64,000 nucleotides of DNA. Source: Bdellovibrio sp. ZAP7. Lineage in GTDB: Bacteria; Bdellovibrionota; Bdellovibrionia; Bdellovibrionales; Bdellovibrionaceae. Made by a program: the position numbers and the translations under genes. The notes beneath the pieces were generated by a model that worked only from the letters and a program-made list of their open reading frames with translations, searched no databases and had not been told where the DNA came from. This document shows, one piece after another, positions 42,882-50,902 of the stretch (position 1 is its first letter; each line of letters begins with the position of its first letter). The stretch spans positions 1,302,001 to 1,366,000 of the forward strand of contig NZ_CP030082.1 of NCBI RefSeq assembly GCF_006874645.1, in the 5' to 3' direction.

Positions 42882-44027
42882 ATGTCAAAAGTTACACTTT
42901 CCCCAGCACAAGTGCGCGCGCTTTGGTTGCAGTCTCAAGGATTGCACGAAGCGCATCCCTTTGGCAGCGGACCAAAAGCTGTCGTTAAAGCGATCAAACA
43001 CTTGGGATATGTGCAGATCGATACCATCCATGTGATCGAACGTTCGCATCATCATATTTTGTATTCGCGAATCCCTGATTATAAAAGATCCAACCTGCAC
43101 CAAGCACAAACCAAAGATAAAACTGTTTTTGAGTATTGGACTCATGCCTTAGCGTATATTGCGACCGATGATTTTAAGTACTTCATCCCCGACATGAAAC
43201 GCCGAAAAGAAAATCCTTCAAGCTGGTACAAGGATGTGACGGCAGCTGATGTCAAAAAAGTATTGGCCACCGTCAAAAAGCAGGGTGCGATTTCCATTCG
43301 TGACGTGAATGACGAAGAGCTGGTGGAAAAAGATCATCCCTGGGCCAGCAAAAAACCGTCCAAGCGACATTTGCAGTGCGCCTTTAACGGTGGGGATTTA
43401 GTTATCGCCGAACGTATCGGCATGCTTAAAAAATATGAGCTGACCGATCGCCATTTTGGCTGGGCAAAACGACCGAAGGCAGCCACTCAGGCTGAAGTGT
43501 TTGATTATCATATTGATCGAGCGTTGCAGTCGCAAGGGGTGGTAAGCTTAGAGTCGATCGCATATATGCAAAAGGCAGCATTTAAAAAGGAAGTCTCTAA
43601 GCGAATCGAAGCTCGAGTTCGCAAGGGATTGTTATTGCCTTTAGAAATCACGGGGTCTGAAAAAGTTCAGTTCTGGATTGATCCAGCACATTTAGATTCG
43701 GAAATTCCCGAAGCGAATGATCTGACACATATTTTATCACCCTTTGATCCATTGGTGATTCAGCGTAAGCGCTTTAATATGTTCTTTGGTTATGATCACA
43801 GATTCGAAGCGTACTTGCCGAAGGAAAAACGTAAATATGGCTATTTCACGTTGCCCGTGATTATTGGGGATCAGGCTGTTGCGGTCCTGGATTTAAAAAC
43901 AGATCGTCAAAATCAGGAATTGCTTATCCAGCAGTGGAGCTGGCTTGGGAAGCATAAGTCAAAAACGAATAAAGCATTGATTGAAGGCGAGCTGAACCGT
44001 TTTGAAAAGTTCCAGCTCGCAAAATAG
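42882..44027 (+). CDS. YcaQ-like winged-helix protein (AlkZ/HTH_42 family)
   Basis: 381 residues with the HTH_42 family layout: LSPAQVRALWLQSQGL, KAIKHLGYVQIDTIHVIERSHHHILYSRIPDY, EYWTHALAYI and the late SPFDPLVIQRKRFNMFFGYDHRFEAYLPKEKRKYGY. Members are DNA glycosylases acting on cross-links or alkylated bases. The catalytic QID-type segment (VQIDTI) is present. Likely a DNA-repair glycosylase. AAGGTG precedes the ATG. Confidence 0.88.
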   Translation: MSKVTLSPAQVRALWLQSQGLHEAHPFGSGPKAVVKAIKHLGYVQIDTIHVIERSHHHILYSRIPDYKRSNLHQAQTKDKTVFEYWTHALAYIATDDFKYFIPDMKRRKENPSSWYKDVTAADVKKVLATVKKQGAISIRDVNDEELVEKDHPWASKKPSKRHLQCAFNGGDLVIAERIGMLKKYELTDRHFGWAKRPKAATQAEVFDYHIDRALQSQGVVSLESIAYMQKAAFKKEVSKRIEARVRKGLLLPLEITGSEKVQFWIDPAHLDSEIPEANDLTHILSPFDPLVIQRKRFNMFFGYDHRFEAYLPKEKRKYGYFTLPVIIGDQAVAVLDLKTDRQNQELLIQQWSWLGKHKSKTNKALIEGELNRFEKFQLAK

Positions 44028-44029
44028 GT

Positions 44030-45424
44030 TTACAGATCTTCCAGGCGCTTTGACCAGTAATATGGAACGATCTTTTTCATCTTAAAATCTCCGAACTCTT
44101 TGGCGCGGACCCATGGGGTGTCTTTAGATTTTTTCACCATCATAAAACCCTTATTCGAAATACCCATGATGTAGCCATTTTCCATTTCTGCAAAGGATGT
44201 GATGTTTGGATAGGTCTTTGCTTTACCGTCAACTTTAAGATCCGCATCCCGAGTTGCTGCGAAGTCTTTCGGTTTCGGCATGGAGTAGACTTTTCCATCG
44301 CCCATTAGCAATGATAGGGAATTGTCCCAACTTTGATAGCGATCTGAAAAAGCCACGGGTTTAAGTTCATTAAAACGATATGTTAAGAACCCATCGCCAT
44401 CCATGCATTTTAATTCATTTTTAAATAAGAAACAGTTATCGACATTTGCATAAATGTCTTCGATTTCTTCTCTTTCGGACGGGGACATACCGCTGAAAGC
44501 GTTGATTAAAGTTCCCTCGCGAAGGATCCACTCGCGGGTGAAATCATACTTTGTCACAGTTCCGTTTTCAAAAAAGACGGTTGGCAATCCCGCGTGCAGA
44601 GTAAGACCGATGGTTTTATCGGTGAATTCTGCAAGACGGTATTCTTGATTTCCCTGATAGAAGGCAAGAATATTGTCCTCATCCAGGAAAATTCCACCTT
44701 TTTGCAGTCCCAGAGGAGCTTTATTGAAATTGTTCAAGGCTCCCAGCACGATGTTTGAACGGGATTCTTCTTTGACGGCCTCATTTTTTGTCGTCATATA
44801 CACTTGAAATTGAAAGCCCAGGGAAATGCCATAGGAACCTTGTTCTTGATAAGTATTGTCACAAGCTCCTTGGGTTGACTCCAGAACTCCGTGAGTGCAG
44901 TCCACATGGGCGAAACCATCAATGTGGCGTGCCTCGTGAACTAAAAAGCCAGCAGCTTGATTTGGCGTACTTTTTTTCATCGAAGGGCAAAGATGCATAA
45001 TCCCTTGGTCAGCTTCAGAAAAGAACACTCTGGCGGCAGTGCTTTCTTCGCAGTCAGAGTCGTTTGACGTCTCGATTTGAATTTTTTTAATACGCTTCTT
45101 AAGGAAATTAATCCCACCTTCTTTGCTAATCAAAGTCTGAAAGTTAGAAGGGATTTTGCCATTGGGCATTTTGCGTAGGTAATCGATACCTTGCAATGCC
45201 ACTTTAAAGATACCCTGATCGCAGACATCCATTTCATTGTAAGTCTTAGTGACTTCGCCAAAGCCATTGATGTCTTCAAATTGGTATTGGGATAAAGCGT
45301 ATCTTAATAGTTCTGGATTGATGCATTCTTTGCCACTGTCATCAGCCTGAGCCACGCCTGTACAGAAAACAATCAAGGATGAAATGAGAATTCCAAGAAC
45401 AGTGTTAGATTTTAAAATTCTCAT
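44030..45424 (-). CDS. Secreted protein with HExxH-like motif
   Basis: 464 residues. Signal peptide ends near GVAQADD. FLVHEARHIDGFAHVDC resembles a zincin HExxH motif with a later His/Asp; cysteines nearby suggest disulfides. The C-terminal half is a WD/kelch-like series of short beta units (TEYRLAEFTDKTIGL..., LNAFSG, LKPVAFSDRYQSWDN). No assigned family. Start overlaps the stop of the upstream gene (ATGA), so translation is coupled. Protease activity is an inference from the motif only. Confidence 0.6.
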   Translation of the reverse strand: MRILKSNTVLGILISSLIVFCTGVAQADDSGKECINPELLRYALSQYQFEDINGFGEVTKTYNEMDVCDQGIFKVALQGIDYLRKMPNGKIPSNFQTLISKEGGINFLKKRIKKIQIETSNDSDCEESTAARVFFSEADQGIMHLCPSMKKSTPNQAAGFLVHEARHIDGFAHVDCTHGVLESTQGACDNTYQEQGSYGISLGFQFQVYMTTKNEAVKEESRSNIVLGALNNFNKAPLGLQKGGIFLDEDNILAFYQGNQEYRLAEFTDKTIGLTLHAGLPTVFFENGTVTKYDFTREWILREGTLINAFSGMSPSEREEIEDIYANVDNCFLFKNELKCMDGDGFLTYRFNELKPVAFSDRYQSWDNSLSLLMGDGKVYSMPKPKDFAATRDADLKVDGKAKTYPNITSFAEMENGYIMGISNKGFMMVKKSKDTPWVRAKEFGDFKMKKIVPYYWSKRLEDL

Positions 45425-46152
45425 TGTCCATTATCCTTACTGGCCAATTTTTCTTGAATCATCATATTGATAGCGCGAGTGAGCTTTCCTGGTTTTCCGT
45501 GACGAATTCCTCCGGCACTGATGGAAGCAAGGAATGTCAGGGTCTTATTCTGTTGCACATCGATAGTTTTTTCTAGGATCGGTAAAACTTCTTTGGAATT
45601 GTCCGTCAAGCGATCTAATGATTCCAGGGCTGTGACTCGAAGGGGAGTTTCAGTTTCCTGCGCGCTCGCTTTGAAATTAGTCATCACGATAGTGCCAAGT
45701 GCCGGGATCGCCTTGGCGCCAGCTTTAGATAGCAGATAAATACTTGCACGGCGAACAGAGTGATTTTGATTCGTATCGATAACTGCTGAACCTAATTGTT
45801 GAATTTCTTCAGAAGTTAAATGATCGGCCTTAGAAGCTTCTGGCGGAAGTGCCACATCGGGCCGAGAAAGCATCATCGCCACATAGTTCACCTGGCGCTC
45901 TAGGCGAGGGGAGAACTGAGTGCGAGGCATTGCCGCTGGTTGCGTGGAAGGATTCGAAGCTATAGTCGCTGAAGGAATTTGCGCCATTGGAGATGGCTGA
46001 GATTTCATAGCAGAGTTCTGTGATTTCACGACCGTGTCGGCGGCTACGGAGTCATCGGTGATGACAGCAGCATTATGGGAGTGATTAAACCAGTAGATAC
46101 CAGCAATCAAAGCCACCGCACTCAGCAAATGAAATTTCCCAAATTGAGACAC
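45421..46152 (-). CDS. Membrane-anchored HEAT-repeat-like protein
   Basis: 243 residues from a GTG start behind GGAGGTAG. N-terminal signal-anchor (FHLLSAVALIAGIYWFNHS) is followed by a Pro/Gln/Ser-rich linker. The C-terminal helical repeat region (LGSAVIDTNQNHSVRRASIYLLSKAGAKAIPALGTIV..., TPLRVTALESLDRLT) resembles HEAT/PBS repeats. Coupled by a 4-bp overlap to the secreted HExxH-like protein, so the two probably work together in the periplasm. Confidence 0.6.
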   Translation of the reverse strand: MSQFGKFHLLSAVALIAGIYWFNHSHNAAVITDDSVAADTVVKSQNSAMKSQPSPMAQIPSATIASNPSTQPAAMPRTQFSPRLERQVNYVAMMLSRPDVALPPEASKADHLTSEEIQQLGSAVIDTNQNHSVRRASIYLLSKAGAKAIPALGTIVMTNFKASAQETETPLRVTALESLDRLTDNSKEVLPILEKTIDVQQNKTLTFLASISAGGIRHGKPGKLTRAINMMIQEKLASKDNGQ

Positions 46153-46295
46153 TCGCTACCTCCACGAATACCAAGAGGAAAAGCGAGATTCATACCACAG
46201 TCAGGGCACTATTAGTTCACTGTGGTATCAGAAACGATGTCTAGGGTTGTTTGCGGAGACAAGAAATGGCGCCAAGAGCGCCGTTTCAGAATGAG

Positions 46296-46326
46296 AAAGG
46301 CCCAGCCCGTTAAGCTGGGCCTTTTT
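46296..46326. terminator. Terminator after the Arg/Gly/Tyr-rich gene
   Basis: AAAGGCCCAGC (46296-46306) pairs with GCTGGGCCTTT (46314-46324). The minus strand carries the downstream side of the 46330-46989 gene. The better T tract is on the plus strand. Confidence 0.75.
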
Positions 46327-46329
46327 ATT

Positions 46330-46989
46330 TTAGTACATATCGCGAGATTGACGCCCACTGCGACCGCGAGAACCGCCACGACGATAGCTTTCGTCTTGAT
46401 ATTGATTGCGAGAGCTGTCCATTGAGCGGTAGTCAGGATTTTCGAAATCCATTCCTTCCCAGCTCTGACCCATTCTTTGCGGAGTTTCATCACGTTCATA
46501 AGCACGATGTTCTTCATCGTAAGGTCTGCGCATTTCATTTTGACGACCGTATCTGTCGTCATCAGAATTCATATTGTAATTGCGGTTAAATCCGCGACTG
46601 CCTTCGTAGTTTTCATCAAAATAGCGTTGGTCACGGTTGCGATTGAAATGTTTGTATTGATTTTGGTTTTGTTGGCCGTATTGGTTTTGATTGCCGTAAC
46701 GATTTTGACGACCATAATCCTGGCCATATTGTGTTTCACGGCCGTATCTTTCCGGGCGATTTTCACGGGAGTTGCGAGAAGCATTTTCAAAACGATCCTG
46801 TCCATAAGCTCCGCGTCCGCTGTAATAGTCAGCGGGATGACGATGTTCTCCATACGCTGAACTATGACGTTCATGCTCATCAGAGTAATAGTCATTTGAA
46901 CGCGGTCTTGATTCATAGCCATAATCTTGGTAGCCGCCCCGGTCCATGTTGTAGCCTGAACGAGATTGTCTTTGTCTGCGTGAACTCAT
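46330..46989 (-). CDS. Arg/Gly/Tyr/Asn-rich intrinsically disordered protein
   Basis: 219 residues of low-complexity sequence: SRRQRQSRSGYNMDRGGYQDYGYESRPR at the start, (Y/F)GRQNRYGNQNQYGQQNQNQY in the middle, and SYRRGGSRGRSGRQSRDMY at the end. No signal peptide, no hydrophobic core and no cysteine. The composition recalls eukaryotic RGG/YG-rich RNA-binding and condensate-forming proteins. Very strong AGGAGG ribosome site, so a high translation rate is expected. Overlapping antisense frames with hydrophobic repeats are shadows. Function unknown. Confidence 0.7.
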   Translation of the reverse strand: MSSRRQRQSRSGYNMDRGGYQDYGYESRPRSNDYYSDEHERHSSAYGEHRHPADYYSGRGAYGQDRFENASRNSRENRPERYGRETQYGQDYGRQNRYGNQNQYGQQNQNQYKHFNRNRDQRYFDENYEGSRGFNRNYNMNSDDDRYGRQNEMRRPYDEEHRAYERDETPQRMGQSWEGMDFENPDYRSMDSSRNQYQDESYRRGGSRGRSGRQSRDMY

Positions 46990-47124
46990 AATTTTATTCC
47001 TCCTGTGTTTGATGAAGACATTCAGACACGGGATCTTGCCGAGCGGTAGCAGGTCCTTCAGAAGAATTTCAATTTACAGACGGGGGTTTGAGCACGCACA
47101 AGAACTCGACCTGTATAAAAACAA

Positions 47125-47151
47125 AAAAGCCACAGGAGGGCTGTGGCTTTT
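47125..47151. terminator. Terminator of the coiled-coil/PKPPAPA operon
   Basis: AAAAGCCACAG (47125-47135) pairs with CTGTGGCTTTT (47141-47151) around GAGGG. On the minus strand it is followed by TTG and a T run, 25 bases past the stop at 47176. Confidence 0.88.
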
Positions 47152-47175
47152 AAGAGTATTTTTTAAATACTAAAA

Positions 47176-48984
47176 TTAGTTAAGAATTGTGGCGAATTCA
47201 GCTTTGTTTTGTTCAATCAACGTCAGAGCTGAAGTGATCGCAGTTTCAATGCGCGTTTTTTCTGCAAAGTACGGAACCAAAGCTTTATTTAGCTCAGACT
47301 CACGACCTTGAGTGGCTTGAATTTTCGCCAGCACATTTTGAATCTTTTTGTCCGTCTCGGAAAGTCCGGCAACCGATTGTGAACGAGCTGTTTGGTAACC
47401 AGACTGAGTCTGCTCCAATGCTTTCAATTCGTTTTGCAATCGAACGACAACGTTTGCTTTCGCATTCATGTCTGCTTTTTTAGCCGAGTAGCCAACGCTT
47501 TGATCATAAGACTGAAGTGCCGCAGTTCTGTTCGTCACTTCATCACGAGCGCGGGAAACAGCAGCTTCAGCGCCAGGGCGTTGATTACGCAGATCAGATA
47601 TTTGGTTTTGCAGATTCGGGATCGCACTTTGCTGATAGTTATTAATTTGATTCGCAACGTTCGTGTAAGCTTTCATCTTTTGATCCAAATCGCTACGAGT
47701 CACATTGGCGTTTTGAGTCAGACGATTTTGCACATTTGCAGTCTCGCTATCAGCATAGTTTTGCACTTTGTACATCAAGCGATCGCAACGCTCGCTGCCT
47801 CCACGGCGGCAGTATTCAGTGATCGGGTGCCATTGAATACGGTCATAGCGCTCGCGGTTGTAATCGAAGCTTCTCCAGATAGAATCTGTGGCATTCGCGT
47901 ACTGACGTGCTGTTTGGATTTCTCCATCAAGCTGCGACAGTTGACGGCTTAAGCCTGACACCTGATCTTGAGCATCATTCAAAGCGGATTGTTTACTTTG
48001 AATGCTTTGATCGATGCTGGATAGCTGACTTTGATAGCGAGCCAGATCATTTTTCGAGTTTTGCACAAGTGTGCTCAAGCGTTTGTATTCCGCTTCATAG
48101 GGAGCCAAAACTTTCCAAGCGTCATCGTAAACTGCATTTGCACCCGCAACTTCAACTTCTTTGGCATCGATGCTCGCTTGCTGAGTAACGATTTGTTGAT
48201 CCAAGTTTTGAATCTTTTGTTCCAAAGCAGACTTTTGGTTACGCAAGTTCACAAGTTCTTTCGTTGTCAATTGATCCAAAGATCCCGTGACCGAGCCAAG
48301 TTCTTGAATTTGTTTTGCGTACTGCGTGTTCAGAGCAGTCAATTGTCTTTGGTAGGTCGCTTTTTGCGAGTTTGCGGCAACCGAGCCTTGGTACAAAGAA
48401 CGAAGGCGAGCGGCTTGCTCTTGATCAAACTTCAAAGGATCCATCGTCGCCGTTTGAGCTGGTACGAAAGATTTTTCGAAGTCTGAAGAAAGCAGAGATT
48501 TACCACCCGCACATTGAGAGATCAATGCGTCAACGACGTCGCTTGAACCACGCAAAGAAAAGTCTACGGCTTTGCTTGGTTCATTCGGTGCAAGGACTTG
48601 AACCATCAAACGTGTTTGGCGTTTGATGTAAGAAATCAAAGCATTTGAATCTGTTGGCACATGCCAGAAAGTCAAATTCCCTGAGGCATCTTGCATTGGG
48701 ATAAATGCAAAACTTTGAATTGGTGCAACTTCAGTGGAAAGACGGAAGGCTTTTGCAGCCCCTGAGCTGTCACGAAGCCACGCCTCGACCGGGAATGTGC
48801 CAGATCTATCGAAGCTTAACTCAAAGCGATAAGTAGCTCCCGCAATCGTGCGGGAAGTGGAGGCGATGCAAGTCGCGTTGGCATCGTTCAATGACCAGTC
48901 TTTGACGGTCACTGGTTTTGCAAATGCGATAGCAGAAACTAAAACACCAGATGAAATTATTGTGAGTGAGCGTAGTGCGTTCAT
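47176..48984 (-). CDS. Exported long coiled-coil protein
   Basis: 602 residues. Signal peptide ends near AIAFAKPV. The first ~150 residues form a beta domain (ATCIASTSRTIAGATYRFELSFDRSG). Then come about 400 residues of heptad-type coiled coil rich in Gln/Asn/Ala (LTALNTQYAKQIQEL, NSKNDLARYQSQLSSIDQSIQSK). These are interrupted once by an aromatic, cysteine-containing insert (SIWRSFDYNRERYDRIQWHPITEYCRRGGSERC). No family recognised. Begins two bases after the stop of the PKPPAPA-repeat gene; the two are clearly one operon. Confidence 0.7.
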   Translation of the reverse strand: MNALRSLTIISSGVLVSAIAFAKPVTVKDWSLNDANATCIASTSRTIAGATYRFELSFDRSGTFPVEAWLRDSSGAAKAFRLSTEVAPIQSFAFIPMQDASGNLTFWHVPTDSNALISYIKRQTRLMVQVLAPNEPSKAVDFSLRGSSDVVDALISQCAGGKSLLSSDFEKSFVPAQTATMDPLKFDQEQAARLRSLYQGSVAANSQKATYQRQLTALNTQYAKQIQELGSVTGSLDQLTTKELVNLRNQKSALEQKIQNLDQQIVTQQASIDAKEVEVAGANAVYDDAWKVLAPYEAEYKRLSTLVQNSKNDLARYQSQLSSIDQSIQSKQSALNDAQDQVSGLSRQLSQLDGEIQTARQYANATDSIWRSFDYNRERYDRIQWHPITEYCRRGGSERCDRLMYKVQNYADSETANVQNRLTQNANVTRSDLDQKMKAYTNVANQINNYQQSAIPNLQNQISDLRNQRPGAEAAVSRARDEVTNRTAALQSYDQSVGYSAKKADMNAKANVVVRLQNELKALEQTQSGYQTARSQSVAGLSETDKKIQNVLAKIQATQGRESELNKALVPYFAEKTRIETAITSALTLIEQNKAEFATILN

Positions 48985-48986
48985 TT

Positions 48987-49943
48987 TTAGTTCCCTTCAG
49001 CTTGAATCAATTCAGAAGTTTCCAAATTCATATGACGAGGACCACCTTTGCCAGGGCCGCCCGGACCGTTGCCAGGTTTACCAGGCGCAGGTCTTCCAGG
49101 ACCGGGACCCGGTTTCGGCGCAGGCGGTTTAGGCGCTGGAGCCGGTGGCTTCGGAGCCGGCGCAGGCGGTTTAGGTGCCGGAGCTGGTGGCTTCGGAGCT
49201 GGAGCTGGTGGCTTCGGAGCTGGAGCTGGTGGCTTCGGAGCTGGAGCTGGTGGCTTCGGAGCTGGAGCTGGTGGCTTCGGAGCTGGAGCTGGTGGCTTCG
49301 GAGCCGGAGCTGGTGGCTTCGGCGCTGGCGCAGGTGGCTTCGGAGCTGGCGCAGGCGGTTTAGGCGCTGGAGCTGGTGGCTTCGGAGCCGGAGCTGGTGG
49401 CTTCGGCGCTGGCGCAGGTGGTTTCGGAGCTGGCGCAGGTGGTTTCGGAGCTGGAGCTGGTGGCTTCGGAGCTGGAGCTGGTGGCTTCGGAGCTGGAGCT
49501 GGTGGCTTCGGCGCTGGCGCTGGTGGTTTCGGAGCTGGCGCTGGCGGTTTAGGTGCTGGTGCAGGAGGCTCTGGGCGTTTTGGGCACCAACGAGAAGAAA
49601 CTTCTTCTGATTCTGTCGTGCAGTTTACGACTGTGCAGTTTGCGAAGTTGCGTTGGCAAAGATTCACTGCAACTTGTTCAGCATTCCAGCGATCTTCGCC
49701 AGAACCTTTTACTGTGATTCGATTTCCTAGATAGTCTGTTCCGACAGCGTCACAAGTTGCATACTCAAGGTTGCAAGTCTCAACACAGTCACCATGTTTT
49801 GCTTGGCAAGAGCCGCAGCTATCATGGCCACCCCAATGTTCTTCCCAGCCTTTATCACGAGTACTGCATGTAACGCGTGACGCAAAAGCCGGTGCTGTTC
49901 CGAATGACAGCATAAAACTTAAAAACAGACTTAGTGGTTTCAT
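48987..49943 (-). CDS. Exported Cys-rich protein with ~21 PKPPAPA heptads
   Basis: 318 residues. Signal peptide ends near APAFASRV. A ~110-residue cysteine-rich head (CSTRDKG, CGSCQAKHGDCVETCNLEYATC, LCQRNFANCTVVNC) is followed by about 150 residues of the near-perfect heptad PKPPAPA. The end is a Pro/Gly-rich tail (PGPGPGRPAPGKPG). The proline repeat should form an extended polyproline-II rod, as in wall-spanning or TonB-like spacers. GGAGGAG precedes the ATG. Large antisense frames over the repeat (Gly/Ala-rich and Ser/Trp/Arg-rich) are artefacts of the 21-bp period. Confidence 0.75.
   Translation of the reverse strand: MKPLSLFLSFMLSFGTAPAFASRVTCSTRDKGWEEHWGGHDSCGSCQAKHGDCVETCNLEYATCDAVGTDYLGNRITVKGSGEDRWNAEQVAVNLCQRNFANCTVVNCTTESEEVSSRWCPKRPEPPAPAPKPPAPAPKPPAPAPKPPAPAPKPPAPAPKPPAPAPKPPAPAPKPPAPAPKPPAPAPKPPAPAPKPPAPAPKPPAPAPKPPAPAPKPPAPAPKPPAPAPKPPAPAPKPPAPAPKPPAPAPKPPAPAPKPPAPAPKPPAPAPKPPAPKPGPGPGRPAPGKPGNGPGGPGKGGPRHMNLETSELIQAEGN
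49120..49575 (-). repeat. 21-bp tandem repeat encoding PKPPAPA
   Basis: About 21 units of 21 bp, written on the plus strand as GG(C/T)TT(C/A)GG(A/C)GC(T/C)GG(A/C)GC(T/C)GG with third-position variation. All units keep the reading frame. Clusters of identical units (for example 49190-49300) suggest recent slippage or unequal crossing-over. Confidence 0.9.
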
Positions 49944-50072
49944 TTTGGACTCCTCCGTGGAGAATTACTCATAAATGCAACTCGTATACCAATTAAATTG
50001 GTGTACTTTTGCACCAAGGCGTAAGAGAAAGTGTTAACAATACGAATGCGTTGACCAGCGGAGGAAACAATC

Positions 50073-50744
50073 ATGGCGTACCATGTTCACAGCGATAAAC
50101 CTTATTTTGACTTAGTAATCGGCGACAAAACTTATTCTTCTTGGTCGATGCGTGCCTGGTTGGTCGCCGTTCAATCTGGTCTTCCATTTAAAGAAATCAA
50201 TATCAAGCTTGACGAAAAAAACACGGCGGCACAAATCGCCAAACACACAGACTCTGGAAAAATTCCGGTATTGAAACAAGGTAAGCGTGTGATCTGGGAT
50301 TCACTCGCGATTGCTGAATATTTGAACGAACTTTCGCCAGAAGCAAAATTGTGGCCCGAAGACGCCGGCACTCGTGCCTTGGCCAGAAGTTATGCCGCAG
50401 AAATGCATTCCGGTTTTCAAAGCTTGCGCTCGGAACTGAGCATGGATTTGAAACGTACTCAGCCGATTCGTCACATGACCGAAGCAACAGCGCGTGACAT
50501 CGAACGTCTTCTAAAAATGTGGAAGGATGCTTTGAAAGTCAGTGAAGGGCCATTTCTATTTGGTGACTTCTGTATCGCTGACGCCTTCTTTGCACCTGTG
50601 GTGATGCGTCTTCATCACTACGGAATTAAAATCAACGACCGCATGGTGAAGCAATACATGAAAAACATCCAAGACCATCACGGAGTGCAGTTCTGGGTCG
50701 AGGACGCAAAGACCGAAAAATCAAAACCAATTCAATTTAAATAA
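50073..50744 (+). CDS. Glutathione S-transferase
   Basis: 223 residues. The thioredoxin-like N-domain has YSSWSMRAWLVAVQSGLPFKEINI, cis-Pro in SGKIPVLKQG, and the glutathione-binding DSLAIAEYL. The helical C-domain ends LFGDFCIADAFFAPVVMRLHHYGI, the usual N-cap/hydrophobic staple. Cytosolic glutathione conjugation or detoxification; substrate unknown. GGAGG upstream; own terminator. Confidence 0.92.
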   Translation: MAYHVHSDKPYFDLVIGDKTYSSWSMRAWLVAVQSGLPFKEINIKLDEKNTAAQIAKHTDSGKIPVLKQGKRVIWDSLAIAEYLNELSPEAKLWPEDAGTRALARSYAAEMHSGFQSLRSELSMDLKRTQPIRHMTEATARDIERLLKMWKDALKVSEGPFLFGDFCIADAFFAPVVMRLHHYGIKINDRMVKQYMKNIQDHHGVQFWVEDAKTEKSKPIQFK

Positions 50745-50747
50745 TTC

Positions 50748-50771
50748 AAAGGGACCCAGCGGTCCCTTTTT
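50748..50771 (+). terminator. Terminator of the GST gene
   Basis: AAAGGGACC-CAGC-GGTCCCTTT followed by more T. It lies directly after the stop codon. Confidence 0.9.
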
Positions 50772-50902
50772 TTATGAGCGAAATTGTCAGAGATGAGACG
50801 TTAACGGAGTATTTCTTGGTAGCGCGGTGTCGGCACCCTGTTTTTCGGCATTCTCTCGTCACAAACCTTCTTCAATTTACCGGGCAAAATCATAATTCAA
50901 GA

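Noticed and set aside
46477-46991. Antisense hydrophobic and Met/Thr-rich frames over the RGG/YG-rich gene
   Set aside because: Low-complexity codons leave other frames open. Only the minus 46330-46989 frame has an AGGAGG site and the expected stop-terminator arrangement.
48966-49734. Long plus-strand frames rich in Gly/Ala/Phe or Ser/Trp/Arg across the 21-bp repeat
   Set aside because: They are produced by the 21-bp period of the minus-strand PKPPAPA gene. The minus frame alone has a signal peptide, a cysteine-rich domain and a ribosome site.
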